This document shows positions 20,805-32,419 of a stretch of 64,000 bases of DNA, in pieces. Source of the stretch: Rebecca billardiae RCC1528 (Eukaryota; Haptophyta); contig OZ251240.1 of the NCBI GenBank assembly GCA_965240325.2, positions 1,116,001 through 1,180,000 on the forward strand, read 5' to 3'. Both the position numbers and the translations under genes were made by a program. The first letter of the stretch is position 1. Every line of letters begins with the position of its first letter. The notes under the pieces are model-generated. The model was not told the origin of the DNA, searched no databases, and saw nothing but the letters and a program-made list of their open reading frames with translations.

Positions 20805-21801
20805 TCAGTCCCGCTTGCTTGAGCCATCTGCACGTGTCGAGCCGCCTGAGCGAGGCTTGCTCCCACGGCGCGCGATTCCGACGAACTGGTAGAGCAGCGT
20901 TACGTTGAACACGCCGTTCAGTAGCAGCGCGCTGTACCCGGCGCACTCGCGCCCGTGCCGCAGCACGAGCGCCGACGTCCACGCGAAGAGCGCGAGCGAC
21001 GTCACAAATTGAACGACCTGTCCGCGCCGAGCCAGCAGGCGCGCGCAGCGGCCGCGCTCTTGGCGCAGCGGGTCAGGCGCTCGCGCGACGGGCGCGGGCG
21101 CGGGGGCGCGCGGGCGCAGACCTGGAACCGCGTCACCCAGCGCTTCCACTTGGGCGGCGCGCCGAGCGTGCACAGCAGGAAGTAGTAGTACATGACCACG
21201 TGCACGGCGGTGTTGAAGAGCATGCCTGCCTGCCAGAGCGACACGGTGTACTCGAGCCACGCCCAGCCCATGAAGAGCACCAGCGCGTGGTGGTAGACCT
21301 GCGGGGCGGTCGGGGCGGGGCACACGGCGCGTTGGGCGCGCCGGTGCGCGGCGCTGCTCCCCGCGCCGCCGCGCGCGGCGCTCCAAGCGCACGCGCCTGG
21401 AAGCCAAAGTTGGGTGGCCGCTTGCCGCGCAGCAGCTGCAGCGGCGTGTCCAGCAGCTCGTAGTACTTCGAGAGGTAGTACACGTAGCACCAGCCGTACA
21501 TCGCGCCCGACGCGGACTCCGTGCCGGGGTCGGCGCAGATCAGGAACCCTAGTCCAGACGGAGACGACGCGCCTCGGCGCAGGACCTCGATCAGAACGCC
21601 TCCAAACATGAGCGCCGACCCCGCGACGAGAATCACGTTGTGTGCGATGTTGGCGGTCCTCAGCCACCGCGGAGGCGTCGCGGGTGCCGTGGCTCCGAGC
21701 CTCGAGGCCATCCCAAGCGAGAGGGCGACGTACGCCACCGACACCGCCGCCGGCCATCCCACATGGCACAGCGGCGCGCTCGACCACGTAAACGACTCCA
21801 T
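20805..21801 (-). CDS. ELO-family very-long-chain fatty acid elongase
   Basis: Condensing enzyme of ER fatty-acid elongation (acyl-CoA plus malonyl-CoA to 3-ketoacyl-CoA). The model joins 21801-21397, 21298-21122 and 21017-20805 (264 aa, usual for the family); both introns are phase 0. The first intron is GC-AG (donor CAG|GCGCGT); the second has donor GTCTGC. Motifs: YYLSKYYELLDT (the KxxExxDT box), the histidine box QVYHH formed exactly across the first junction, FNTAVHVVMYYYFLL (the NxxxHxxMYxYY-type box) and RFQVVQF (the TxxQxxQ box) formed across the second. Q instead of H at the first position of the histidine box is the form common in polyunsaturated-fatty-acid elongases. Several hydrophobic segments fit a seven-helix ER protein. 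Head to head with the F-box gene. Confidence 0.92.
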
Positions 21802-21951
21802 CGTGCTGGGCGTCGCCCGGTCGGTGACGGTGTGCCGGGTGCGCGGTTCCTCCCGAACGCTCGCTCCGGGCGGACGTGAGTCCTCGGTCGCGAGCGGACG
21901 GGAAGCAGCGCCCTCGCGGCAGCAGCTCGGAAGGGCGCCAAGGATCGTCGT
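21802..21951. promoter_or_regulatory. shared 150-bp upstream region of a divergent pair
   Basis: Between the ATGs of the elongase and the F-box gene. No TATA box seen. Confidence 0.4.
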
Positions 21952-22626
21952 ATGGCGAGCACGACGTCCATGGCTCGCGTGCTTGCGCAGCACGACCTGG
22001 TGTGCCACATCCTCAGCCACGCGAACAACGGCCAGACCCTCTGCCGCGCAGCCTGCGTCTCGGCAGTGTGGCGCAGCGCCGCGGCCGAGGATGAGGTGTG
22101 GGAACCTGTGACGCGCCGCTGCCTCTGGCGCGCAGGGACCGAGCTGCTCGACGGCTCTGCCGATGGCTGGCGCGTGAAGCACCGCCTCATTCTCTCCGGC
22201 GCGTGCCGTCACTGCGTCGGGACGCACCTGCCCTCGCAGCACACGCCAACCGACACCATCGTCTGTGCTGAGAGCAGCTTCCTCGCCTGCGGCCGATGCC
22301 GACCGAATCCGCGGTGCGCGAGCCGCTGCGTGGGCTGCGGTGGGGACAGGAGCTGCCCTGTCTGCGAGGACACGCACCCGATGCCGCCGGGCCGCCTGCT
22401 GTGCGCGGACTGCGCGCCACTGTGCGGCTCGTGCGGCCGGCGCGTGTGCGAGCGGCACATGCACCGCGCGGCCGCTGGCGCGGGCTATGACTCCGACCTC
22501 CATGCGGAATCGGCCGGGCTGTGCAGTGATTGCATGGACGCGGAGTACGGCGCGTTTGATGAGGGGCGGCGCAACGCCTGGCACTCTCACGAGTTCACAG
22601 GAGACGGGCCGTGGCATGTCTTTTAG
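21952..22626 (+). CDS. F-box-like protein with Cys-rich zinc-binding region
   Basis: 224-residue single-exon protein. The N-terminus (HDLVCHILSHANNGQTLCRA, then ACVSAVWRSAAAEDEVW) has the spacing and hydrophobic pattern of an F-box, so it may recruit a target to an SCF ubiquitin ligase. Residues about 85-200 are very Cys-rich: CRHC, CGRC, CVGCGGDRSCPVC, CADCAPLCGSCGRRVC and CSDCMD, which suggests several zinc ions in a RING/B-box-like array. I cannot match it to a named zinc-finger class. The start ATG is 150 bp from the elongase ATG on the other strand. Confidence 0.7.
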   Translation: MASTTSMARVLAQHDLVCHILSHANNGQTLCRAACVSAVWRSAAAEDEVWEPVTRRCLWRAGTELLDGSADGWRVKHRLILSGACRHCVGTHLPSQHTPTDTIVCAESSFLACGRCRPNPRCASRCVGCGGDRSCPVCEDTHPMPPGRLLCADCAPLCGSCGRRVCERHMHRAAAGAGYDSDLHAESAGLCSDCMDAEYGAFDEGRRNAWHSHEFTGDGPWHVF

Positions 22627-23505
<879 letters not shown>

Positions 23506-25119
23506 ATGGCGGCGAACGCTTCCGCGGCGGTCGGGCTCCTCCGGCGCAAGTCGGGGCGCGGCGACGCGCGTGCGACGTTCCTTCTGGCGGAGCGAGCTGA
23601 GGATGGCGACGGCATCATGCAGGACGAGCGCGAAGCCTTTCGCCTGTACACCCTCGCCGCTGAGCGCGGCTTTGCCGATGCGCAGGCGAGAATGGGCGAC
23701 ATCTACAGGGATGGCGAGCTTAGTCAGCCCGTGGACTTTGAGGCAGCCGTGCGCTGGCTCCGGCTGGCGGCCGAGCAGGGCCATGCTCACGCGCAGTGCA
23801 ATCTGGGCTGGTGCCACGAGCAAGGCAAGGGTGTGCTGCAGGATCGGGGCGAGGCAGCGCGCTGGTACCGGCTGGCGGCTGAGCAGGGCTATGCGGATGC
23901 GCAGTACAACCTGGGCGTGTGCTACGAGCAAGGCATGGGTGTGCAGCAAGATTGGGGCGAGGCAGTGCGCTGGTACCGGCTGGCAGCCGAGCAGGGCTAT
24001 GCTCACGCGCAGTGCAACCTGGGCGTGTGCTACGAGCAAGGCAAGGGTGTGCAGCAGGATTGGGGCGAGGCAGTGCGCTGGTACCGCCTGGCGGCCGAGC
24101 AGGGCATGGCTGTCGCGCAGTGCAATCTGGGCCTGTGCTACGCAGAAGGCAACGGTGTGCAGCAAAATCGGGGCCAGGCAGTGCGCTGGCACCGGCTGGC
24201 GGCCGAGCAGGGCTATGCCGAAGCGCAGGCCAAGCTGGGCGGGTGCTACGCGCTTGGCGATGGTGTGCAGCAGGATGGGACCGAGGCAGTGCGCTGGTGC
24301 CGGCTGGCGGCCGAGCAGGGCAATGCACAAGCGCAGGGCATTCTGGGCGATTGCTACCTGCAAGGCTTGGGTGTGCAACAGGATAGGGACGAGGCAGCGC
24401 GCTGGCGCCGGCTGGCGGCCGAGGAGGGCCTTGCTGAAGCGCAGTTCATTCGGGGAGAGTGCTACGCATTTGGCGAGGGTGTGCAGCAGGATTGGGGCGA
24501 GGCAGTGCGCTGGTACCGGCTGGCGGCCGAGCAGGGCCATGCCGAAGCGCAGGCCAAGCTGGGCGGGTGCTACGCGCTTGGCGATGGTGTGCAGCAGGAT
24601 CGGACCGAGGCAGTGCGCTGGTGCCGGCTGGCGGCCGAGCAGGGCGTTGTTGACGCGCAGTTCAATCTGGGCCTGTGCTATGAGCAAGGCCAGGGTGTGC
24701 AGCAGGACTTGGGTGAGGCGGCGCGCTTGTTCCGGCTCGCTGCTGATGGCGGGAGCGCACAGGGGCACATCTGGCTGGGATCGCTGATGCTGCAGCGTTC
24801 CGGAGTGGAACTGGATGTGGAGGAGGGCGCTCGGCTGCTGCGCCGTGGCCAAGAGCTCAATCCCAGCTTCAGAGATCACGTGTGCGATATGCTGGCTGCG
24901 TCAGCTGGAACGCGCGAGGTGGTCTCCCAGTGCTGCATCGCCTGCGCACAGACAGGCCGTGGTCTGAAGAAGTGCGAGAGGTGCCACGTGGCGGTCTTCT
25001 GCTCGCGTGAGCACCTGCGCAGCTCGTGGAAGGTGCACAGACCCCACTGCATCAAGTGGTGCGCCGAGGCAGCAGGTGAAGCCTCTGCCGCCGCTGCGCC
25101 CGCTGGCCGCTGTGTTTGA
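23506..25119 (+). CDS. Sel1-repeat protein with C-terminal MYND zinc finger
   Basis: Scaffold-type protein, 537 aa. About 11 Sel1 (TPR-like) repeats of 36 residues fill residues 40-440; the core reads AEQGxAxAQxxLGxCYxxGxGVQQDxxEAVRWYRL. The C-terminus is a MYND finger: CCIACAQTGRGLKKCERC, then VAVFCSREHLRSSWKVHRPHC, with the Cys/His set complete. MYND fingers bind short proline-containing peptides, so the protein probably links a partner to the Sel1 array. Adjacent repeat units are nearly identical at DNA level (for example 24205-24325 and 24541-24661), a sign of recent unit duplication or gene conversion. The frame is open upstream to 23089 and includes a possible signal peptide starting at 23182 (FSRALSAVVLLTLCSAHG). 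I prefer 23506 because a MYND protein is expected in cytosol or nucleus. A second Sel1-MYND gene is at 51706. Confidence 0.88.
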   Translation: MAANASAAVGLLRRKSGRGDARATFLLAERAEDGDGIMQDEREAFRLYTLAAERGFADAQARMGDIYRDGELSQPVDFEAAVRWLRLAAEQGHAHAQCNLGWCHEQGKGVLQDRGEAARWYRLAAEQGYADAQYNLGVCYEQGMGVQQDWGEAVRWYRLAAEQGYAHAQCNLGVCYEQGKGVQQDWGEAVRWYRLAAEQGMAVAQCNLGLCYAEGNGVQQNRGQAVRWHRLAAEQGYAEAQAKLGGCYALGDGVQQDGTEAVRWCRLAAEQGNAQAQGILGDCYLQGLGVQQDRDEAARWRRLAAEEGLAEAQFIRGECYAFGEGVQQDWGEAVRWYRLAAEQGHAEAQAKLGGCYALGDGVQQDRTEAVRWCRLAAEQGVVDAQFNLGLCYEQGQGVQQDLGEAARLFRLAADGGSAQGHIWLGSLMLQRSGVELDVEEGARLLRRGQELNPSFRDHVCDMLAASAGTREVVSQCCIACAQTGRGLKKCERCHVAVFCSREHLRSSWKVHRPHCIKWCAEAAGEASAAAAPAGRCV

Positions 25120-25617
25120 CACCGTGTAAGCTAGTTGGCCAGGGCAGCCCGAACCCGGGGCGGCCGCCATGGCCATGCCCCGATGATATCGGGGCACTAA
25201 TTGTCAATAAGGAATAGCCAATCGATACAGTGATTTCCAATTTCCAATCCAACATTTTACTCGCAGTCACACAGTGGCGGCACTCGACCGCTGCGGCGGC
25301 GCTCGCACAAAATCATCCAATAAAATCAATAACACGCTGACCTGATCATAAATCGACAGCAAAACAGCATGATGGGAGGCAACGTACATCCTACGACCTC
25401 ATCTCGAAGCTTCTGAGACAGAATCAGACGAACGGACGAGTCACCGTCCGGGAATCTTTGACCTGCGAAGACGATGTGTCGATGTGAAATTACTTCGCAA
25501 AATTAGCCGACAGCTCGATCCACGCTGAAGCTCCACTTCGTCCGCAATGTCTGTGGCAGCGCGGTTCTCTCGACACTAATAATGTAAGCTAGTTTTATAT
25601 TAAAATACTACTGACTA

Positions 25618-26084
<467 letters not shown>

Positions 26085-27906
26085 TTGACCTTGCGTACGT
26101 AACCAATGCCTGGATGCGGCAGGCGCATACTTATATATATATATGATGCAGACACTCCTAGTTGGGATTTTCTCGTCGTCGTAGAACATGTTGCAGCCCA
26201 CAGCAGGCTGCCGTGGGGCACAGCAGGCAGCGACCAGAAGCAGGCGAGTGCGCGAGATGGATATCGCGCGCGTTGGCACGAAAGCGGCTGCGAAACAGGC
26301 GGCACACAGCTGAAAGCAGCGCAGCTGAAAATCGAGCTCGGCTGGCTCGCCAAGCAGCCGGTGCGGGTGGAAAGCCGAGATCGAATCTGACGAGGCGGTA
26401 GCTTCGGCGAGCCTCTTCGGCGAGCGGATACTGCAGCTTCGTCACCTGGCTGTAGCAGATGAGTAGACGAAAGCCAATCGATGAGCTGGAATATTGCTGG
26501 ACGACGACCGCCGAGTTTGTAGTCATTGATGAATCAAAGCTGCTGCTTGTATGATGCTTGATGGCGGAGAATGGTGAGCGCTCGTGGTGACTGCTCCGTT
26601 GTCAGCATGATGGCGGCCGGATTATTTGTATTCGCCATGATGCTGTATGCGCGAACAGGTATAGCGCTTCACCAGCAGTGGGCCAGCTCGGCTGGAGGCG
26701 TAGGGTACCGAGGCAAGCGGCTGCAGCGAGCGCGTTCGAGGGTGCGTTATTGACCTCGATGAGAGCCAACTGGTTCGCCCTGTACCGGTACGACGCTAGC
26801 GGGCAAAGTCGATCGGCGGCGGGTGGTATGGCCACGTACTTCTCGCCAGCGGACACAATCGATTATTGTGCCAATAACACCACATATAGATATAGATATA
26901 CATATGCATACATTTCGATACCGAATTAGAATAGTTCATCCTGGGCAGTACGTGCGCATGATTTCATCAGCATATCATCAGCATTTATTCCTCTCCTCTG
27001 TTGTACGCGGGGCCAGGCGCGTCGGTCCCCCAACCACCCGGACGAATGATTAATGACGAATAATATTTATCGGGTCGACGTCCCTGACTGAGGCTGCAGT
27101 TCGCCCAGGCACTACCCGGTACTGTCTATCTAATCTACCCTCACCCTGCTCACTGCTGCAATCCATTACCTATGGGCCTCGTCTTATGTATTCATCACGT
27201 TATTAAGAGGCTTGACCGGACGACTCACAATAATCGGCACCTGCTGACTCCTGAATAAATTGTCTGGCTGAGTCTCACAGCGGGATTCTACGCGGCCTCA
27301 CTCTCAGTCACTCACGCGTCTCACGCGGTCGTCCGATCAGGCCTAAGTTGCTGCGCTACTGCAAGCTGCGAGGCCCGAAATAATATGTTTTTATCAGCTG
27401 CTAGGAGTTATTACAGTGTAAGATTCTATGCACCAATCAATCAAACCGCGATATCGGGACTAGCAGCTCAGTAGCTGCACTGTTCAAGCGCCATGCCGCC
27501 CCCCGCATCAGTCTAAGCGGCAGAAGCCTCCGCCACTCCGGGCCAGGCCCAGGCTCCGCCAGGCGGCTAGATCAGTCAGCAGCACGTCGTCAATCGGCAG
27601 TGAGTGAGTGACGTGATATGACTAGCAGCTGATGATGTCGCGTGATCATCCGATTGGCGCGGTCCCGCCGCGTCACGAACTCAACTCACTGGTCAACACT
27701 GTCAGCCCCGCCATGCGACTGCGTGATGATGGCTGCACGGCTGATGCGTGCCTCGCCGTAGCGGCCTGTCGTAGCCCGCGGGGCCCGCGGACCGGCGGAC
27801 TCAGCGTGGAGGCCGCGGACTCGGCGGAAGGGCCGTGCCTATATATATATATATCCGGGGCGGTACTATAATGATGCTGCTGATCATCGATGTCATAGCG
27901 ACAATG

Positions 27907-27908
<2 letters not shown>

Positions 27909-27988
<80 letters not shown>
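27909..27988. repeat. (TA)n microsatellite, about 80 bp
   Basis: Uninterrupted TA dinucleotides in the AT-rich desert. Confidence 0.97.
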
Positions 27989-27989
<1 letters not shown>

Positions 27990-28196
27990 CTACGACGCGT
28001 GATCGCGTCTAGTTATCATCCGAGTTGATGATGCCACTTGGCGAGGACCACAGTGAACGTAGGTATGCAATAAAAAGCGCCGGCGACGGTCAGACTACTC
28101 TCACTAGCTGTACTCAGACTCAGCATCTGCGGCATCTCTGGAGCCGCACCGTGGCGCGGTCATCGTGCCGCTAGCTGCGGGCAGCGGGGATGACGC

Positions 28197-29868
28197 TCAT
28201 CTGCGTCGGCGTGCCGCGGCGCCGATGCTGCTCAGCGCGTCCTCGCTCTTGTGCGCTCCGTCGTCCGCTGCTGCACCATCCACGACGCCCGACTGCAAGC
28301 AGGCGTCGCCGTGACTTGCAGGCGGGGTGGACGCGTCGCTCGCGCCGCTCGGCCCAGGCGGCGCCCCGCCCTTGAGCGGCCCCTTGGCGGGCGCGCCACG
28401 CGCCACCGGCCGCGGCTGCAGCCTGAGCTGGGCGGCGAGCGATAGCAGGAGCGCGACGCAGTGCTGCGCGCACAGCCACAGCCACACCCACGGCGAGAGC
28501 AGCACCGCGGCCGGAGGCGACGGGTGCTGCCGCCGAACGGAGGGCGCGCACGACGATGCCGCGGCGCTCGCGGCCGCCACCGGCGCGGCGGCAGCTGATG
28601 CCGTCCGGTGCTGGGGCGCTCGCGCTCGCGCGCGACGCGAGGCCGCCGCGCGCGCGTGCTGGAACTGCAGCAGTGCAAGCAGCAGCGAGCGCACGCTGAA
28701 GGCTGGCCACAGCGTCTGCGTGCGGTGCGTGTCGGGGGGCGCACGTGTGAGGCCGAGCGCGCGCGCACACGCACACAGCTGGGCGCGCGCACGGGCCTGC
28801 GCACGGGCCAGCCGAGCACGTCACGTGAGCCCATGAAACCGCGGGCAGGCACCCAGCACACAACCGGCACGCACCTGCGTGAAGATGACAGTCGCGCGCT
28901 CGGTGGCCAGCTGCCACATCAGGAAATTCGACAACCGTCGCTCACCGGACGTGCGCACGACCAGGTCGACGGGCGGCACCTGGGGCGCCGCCGGGGGCAC
29001 GGACGGGCAGCCCGGGCGGAGGGGTGGGTGCGCGTGCGTGGGTCAGTGGGAGGCGGGTCAGTGCGCCCCGGGCACGGGGCACCCGTCAGGCGTGCGGCGC
29101 GCGCGCATCGCGTGGTGCGCGCGCACGGCACGCGGGCGCAGGAGCGCGCAGGAGCGCGCAGGGGCCTCGATGCGCTGTCGCGCGCGCGCGCACCGACGCC
29201 CCCGTGGTGTGCACGCGCGCGGTGAGCAGCTCCGCCTCGACCGCCTCCTCGCACACGTCAGCCGCAGCGAGCTCGCCACTCGAAACGCGCGCGGCGAGCG
29301 CGCGCGTTGCTGCCAGCAGCTCAAAGTGGCTGGTGTACGCGAAGCAGACGTTGAGCAAGGGGCCGACGTTGCCCCGCGTGTGCGCAACGGCAACCTCCAT
29401 CTCCCTGCGCACGTCGTGCGGCACGAGCGAGAGGTCGCCGAGCAGCTGCAGCCGCATGCCGTACCTTCGCACGAGCGCGTTCTCCGACTGCAGGTGGAGG
29501 AACTTCTCCTTGGCGAGCTCCATCAGCGCGGCGACCTCGGCGGCGGAGCGGCGGAAGTTGTCGATTGAGAACGCGTAGACGGTCACCGCCTCCACGCCGA
29601 GCTCGAGGCACCACTCCAGCACCTGCTCGAGCTTGTCAAAGCCCAGCCGGTGCCCCGCGCAGAGCTCGACGCCGCGCGCGCGCGCAAAGCGGCGGTTGCC
29701 ATCCATGATGAACGCGACGTGCTTGGGCACCTCGCCGGCGCGCATCACAGCACAGCCGAGCTGCACCCACAGCGGGAGCCGGGACGCGGGCCTCGACGGC
29801 TCATGAGCATGCTCCTCCGGGGCGGAGCACGCACCGTGCGCCATCGTCATCAGCTGCTTCAGACTCAT
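28197..29868 (-). CDS. cis-prenyltransferase (dehydrodolichyl diphosphate synthase type)
   Basis: Adds isopentenyl diphosphate units in cis to farnesyl diphosphate, giving the precursor of dolichol, the lipid carrier for N-glycosylation in the ER. The model joins 29868-29215, 28979-28875 and 28715-28197 (425 aa); both introns are phase 0 (donors GTGCAC and GTGCGT). Motifs in order: HVAFIMDGNRRFAR (50-63; catalytic Asp), VTVYAFSIDNFRRS, LNVCFAYTS, then across junction 1 LVVRTSGERRLSNFLMWQ, and across junction 2 TLWPAFSVRSLLLALLQFQ. These match the eukaryotic DHDDS subunit over its whole core. After the core there is a roughly 150-residue extension with one hydrophobic segment (AVLLSPWVWLWLCAQHC) and a low-complexity end; this is unusual. 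The ATG is 99 bp from that of the ciliary gene. Confidence 0.92.
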
Positions 29869-29967
29869 CGCGGTGGCTGCAATAAATATCTCGCGTCCGG
29901 CGACGAAAAATCCGAACGGGCTTTGCGGGCGGTCATCGTCCGTTTCGCGGCGGCGAACAGTTCAAGC
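29869..29967. promoter_or_regulatory. 99-bp shared upstream region of a divergent pair
   Basis: Between the cis-prenyltransferase and CCDC42-like ATGs. It contains CAATAAATATCTCG near 29879-29892, a TATA-like stretch. Confidence 0.45.
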
Positions 29968-31963
29968 ATGGTGGCGTCCATGGGCGACAAGGGGTACGCA
30001 CCTCCGCTCGGGCCCTCGGCCACGGCCCGCGCCGTCCACGAGGGACGCTCTGCCCAGCCTCACCGTATGTGCGCCCTCCACTCGACTCCCCTGCGCCGCA
30101 GGAGCCGTAGCCTCCCCCAGAAGCTCACGCTCGAGCATGTCTCGCCGGCGACGCGGCTGCTGGAGAAGCGCCGGCAGATGTTCGAGGTGCAGGAGGCCCT
30201 CGACGCGCAGAAAGAGGGTGCGCGCGCGCGCCGCCGCCCCAGCGCGCAGCGCAGACACGGCGCGAGGCGTGCCACCCGCGCCCGCGCTGGCCTCATCAGC
30301 CACGCCGCCACGCGCACCGTTTTCGCTCGTGCGCGTGTGCTCGTCGGCGCGCAGAGTACAAGCGGCGCGAAGCCGAATTCAAGCGGCGCGAGGAGAAGCT
30401 CAAGGAGCGCGACCTGGCGCTGCAGGAGTCGCTGATCAAGTTCAACAAGTTCCTGCAGGAGAACGACTCGAAGCGCGCCCGCGCCGAGAAGAAGGAGCGC
30501 GACGAGCTCAAGCAGCGCGTAGCCAAGGAGTCAGAGATCAAGCGGCTGCGCGAGACGCTCGAGCGGCTCAAGCAGGACAAGGTGCTGCGCCCGGACTGCG
30601 CGCGCCCGGACCGCGGCAGGGCTCGGCTCGCCCCGCGTGCCGGTGGCGGGAGGACGCGCTCGGCGGCCGGCAGCCGGACGCGCGGCGTGGGGCGGGTGGG
30701 CGGGGCAGCGGCGGGAGGCGCGGCGCCGCACCGCGGAGGGCGCCTGCGGTGCGTGTGCCCTCCGCGCGTGCGCAAGCGCGCGCGCGCTCACGCCCGCTCC
30801 GCCCTTGGCCGCCCGTCCGCCGCGCGCCGTGCAGGTCGAGATGCAGGCCATCCTGCAGAAGGACCTGCGGTACCAGCAGTACCTGGAGAACGTCCTCGAC
30901 TCGACCGACGAGTACCCCGAGATTGTGGAGCTGCTGCTGCGATATGAGACGCTCGAGGCGACGCACCAGGATCTGGTCGAGCGCTCGCGCGAGGGGCAGG
31001 CGGTGAGCGAGGACCAGTCGGCGCTGAACAAGCGGTGCGCGCCGCTCGCGCCGCGCCGCGCGGGCGCCCCCGGCCACGGGCTGGGCCGTGGCGCCTGGGG
31101 GGAGCGCGCGCACGCCGCGTGCCGCGCCTAGCACCAGGGGCCGCGGCCGGCCGCCAAGCCTCGCCGTGCCTGGTGCCGGCGCGGGGCCGCCGCCGCCCCG
31201 CGCTCTCTCTGAAGGCGCCGCCCGCCCCGCCGTCGCTCGCGCACGCCTCGCCCACCCCGCCCCGTGTGCGCGCAGGTACATCAAGGAGAAGGTGGACGAG
31301 ATCCTCGAGTACAACAACCAGATCGCGATGCTGCAACAGCGGTACGAGGCGGTCGTCTCTCAGGCGAACAAGCTGCAGGCGGAGACGGACCGGCGGCTGC
31401 AGGACGCGGCCGAGAGCACGCTGCAGCTGGGGCAGGTGCTGATGGCGTGCGACAACATCTACACGCGGTGCATGCAGACGTCGCACGTGACGCGCAAGAA
31501 GCTGCTCTCAGCCGAGGACGACAAGGACGCGGCGATCGAGAAGCTCAACCAGATCAAAGACTACCTGGGAGATCTCATGTACATTGTGCGCACCTACAGA
31601 CCGGAGGGGCGCGTGCAGGAGGCGCAGCAGCAGCAGCTGGACGCGTCGCAGCCGCAGGCGATGGTGACCGCGCGGGGCGGCGCGAGCGGCGGCGTGCCGA
31701 CCGTGGGCGTGAGTGGCGTGAGCGGCGGCACGCTCAACACGAGCGTGAACAGCACAGCCAAGCAGGGCAGGAGGTCGGGCACGGCGAGATCCGCGATCAC
31801 GCTGGGGGTGACGGGCGCCAGCGAGGCGAGCGGGGTCGGCGGCCCGGGCGCAGTCTCGGCGTCTGCGGTGCTGCCAGGCACCGGGCAGGTCGGCCAAATG
31901 GGCCCCTCGGCCGGCAGCGCGCCGCCGACGGCCAGCATACGCAACACGGCCGTCACAGAATGA
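29968..31963 (+). CDS. CCDC42/CFAP73-like ciliary coiled-coil protein (DUF4200)
   Basis: Axonemal coiled-coil protein; in Chlamydomonas the relatives FAP73 and FAP100 form the modifier-of-inner-arms complex that controls dynein. The model joins 29968-30217, 30355-30581, 30835-31034 and 31276-31963 (454 aa) with phases 1, 0 and 2, all in frame. The DUF4200 signature is clear: ATRLLEKRRQMFEVQEAL, AQKEEYKRREAEFKRREEKL (made by junction 1), LQESLIKFNKFLQEND and KRARAEKKERDELKQ. Exon 3 and exon 4 continue as coiled coil (EKVDEILEYNNQIAMLQQRY). From about residue 350 the tail is Gly/Ser/Thr-rich and probably disordered. Donors are GTGCGC, GTGCTG and GTGCGC. The protein implies a flagellated stage. 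I cannot say which of the CCDC42, CFAP73 and FAP100 group is the true orthologue. A second ATG is 12 bp downstream. Confidence 0.87.
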
Positions 31964-32419
31964 CGATCCGTGATGGCATCAATGATGCCGTTGCGCGACG
32001 TGCGACTCCCGACTCCGGCCTCCGGGGGAGTCGCCAGTCGGCAACTGGTCGCGAGCTGGCTGCCGAGATCCGACTCCCGAGTCGGCACTCCGGCGTCGGA
32101 GTTGCGCTATACTTGCTTCGTCGCGGGACAGCTTGATGATGTGAAATTCGCACGGGTATTATATATACTTAGACTTTATAATTATTATTAGGTGACGGCG
32201 GATGATGAATAATCAAGCCGCCTATATCCGTCGTAATATCGTCATCGTCATCATCATTCATCAACCTTCAACGGCATGAATAACGGCATCAACCGAATAA
32301 CCGATATGATCGTGTCATCAACGATGAACTCATCATCAAGAGCGCCGCCATCATGCAGATCGACATCACCAGCAACACAAGAGCGCATGCAGACATCACC
32401 AGCAACAAGGGGATGTACG
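31964..32419. other. convergent intergenic region
   Basis: 456 bp between two convergent genes. Carries GACTCCCGACTCCGG-type short repeats near 32005-32100 and AT-rich sequence after it. No gene seen. Confidence 0.45.

Noticed and set aside
28328-28836. plus-strand ORF antisense to the cis-prenyltransferase tail
   Set aside because: No recognisable motif; the minus strand continues the spliced enzyme.
30070-30110. possible 41-bp intron (GTATGT...CGCAG) in the CCDC42-like gene
   Set aside because: Donor is phase 1 and acceptor phase 2, so removal would break the frame.
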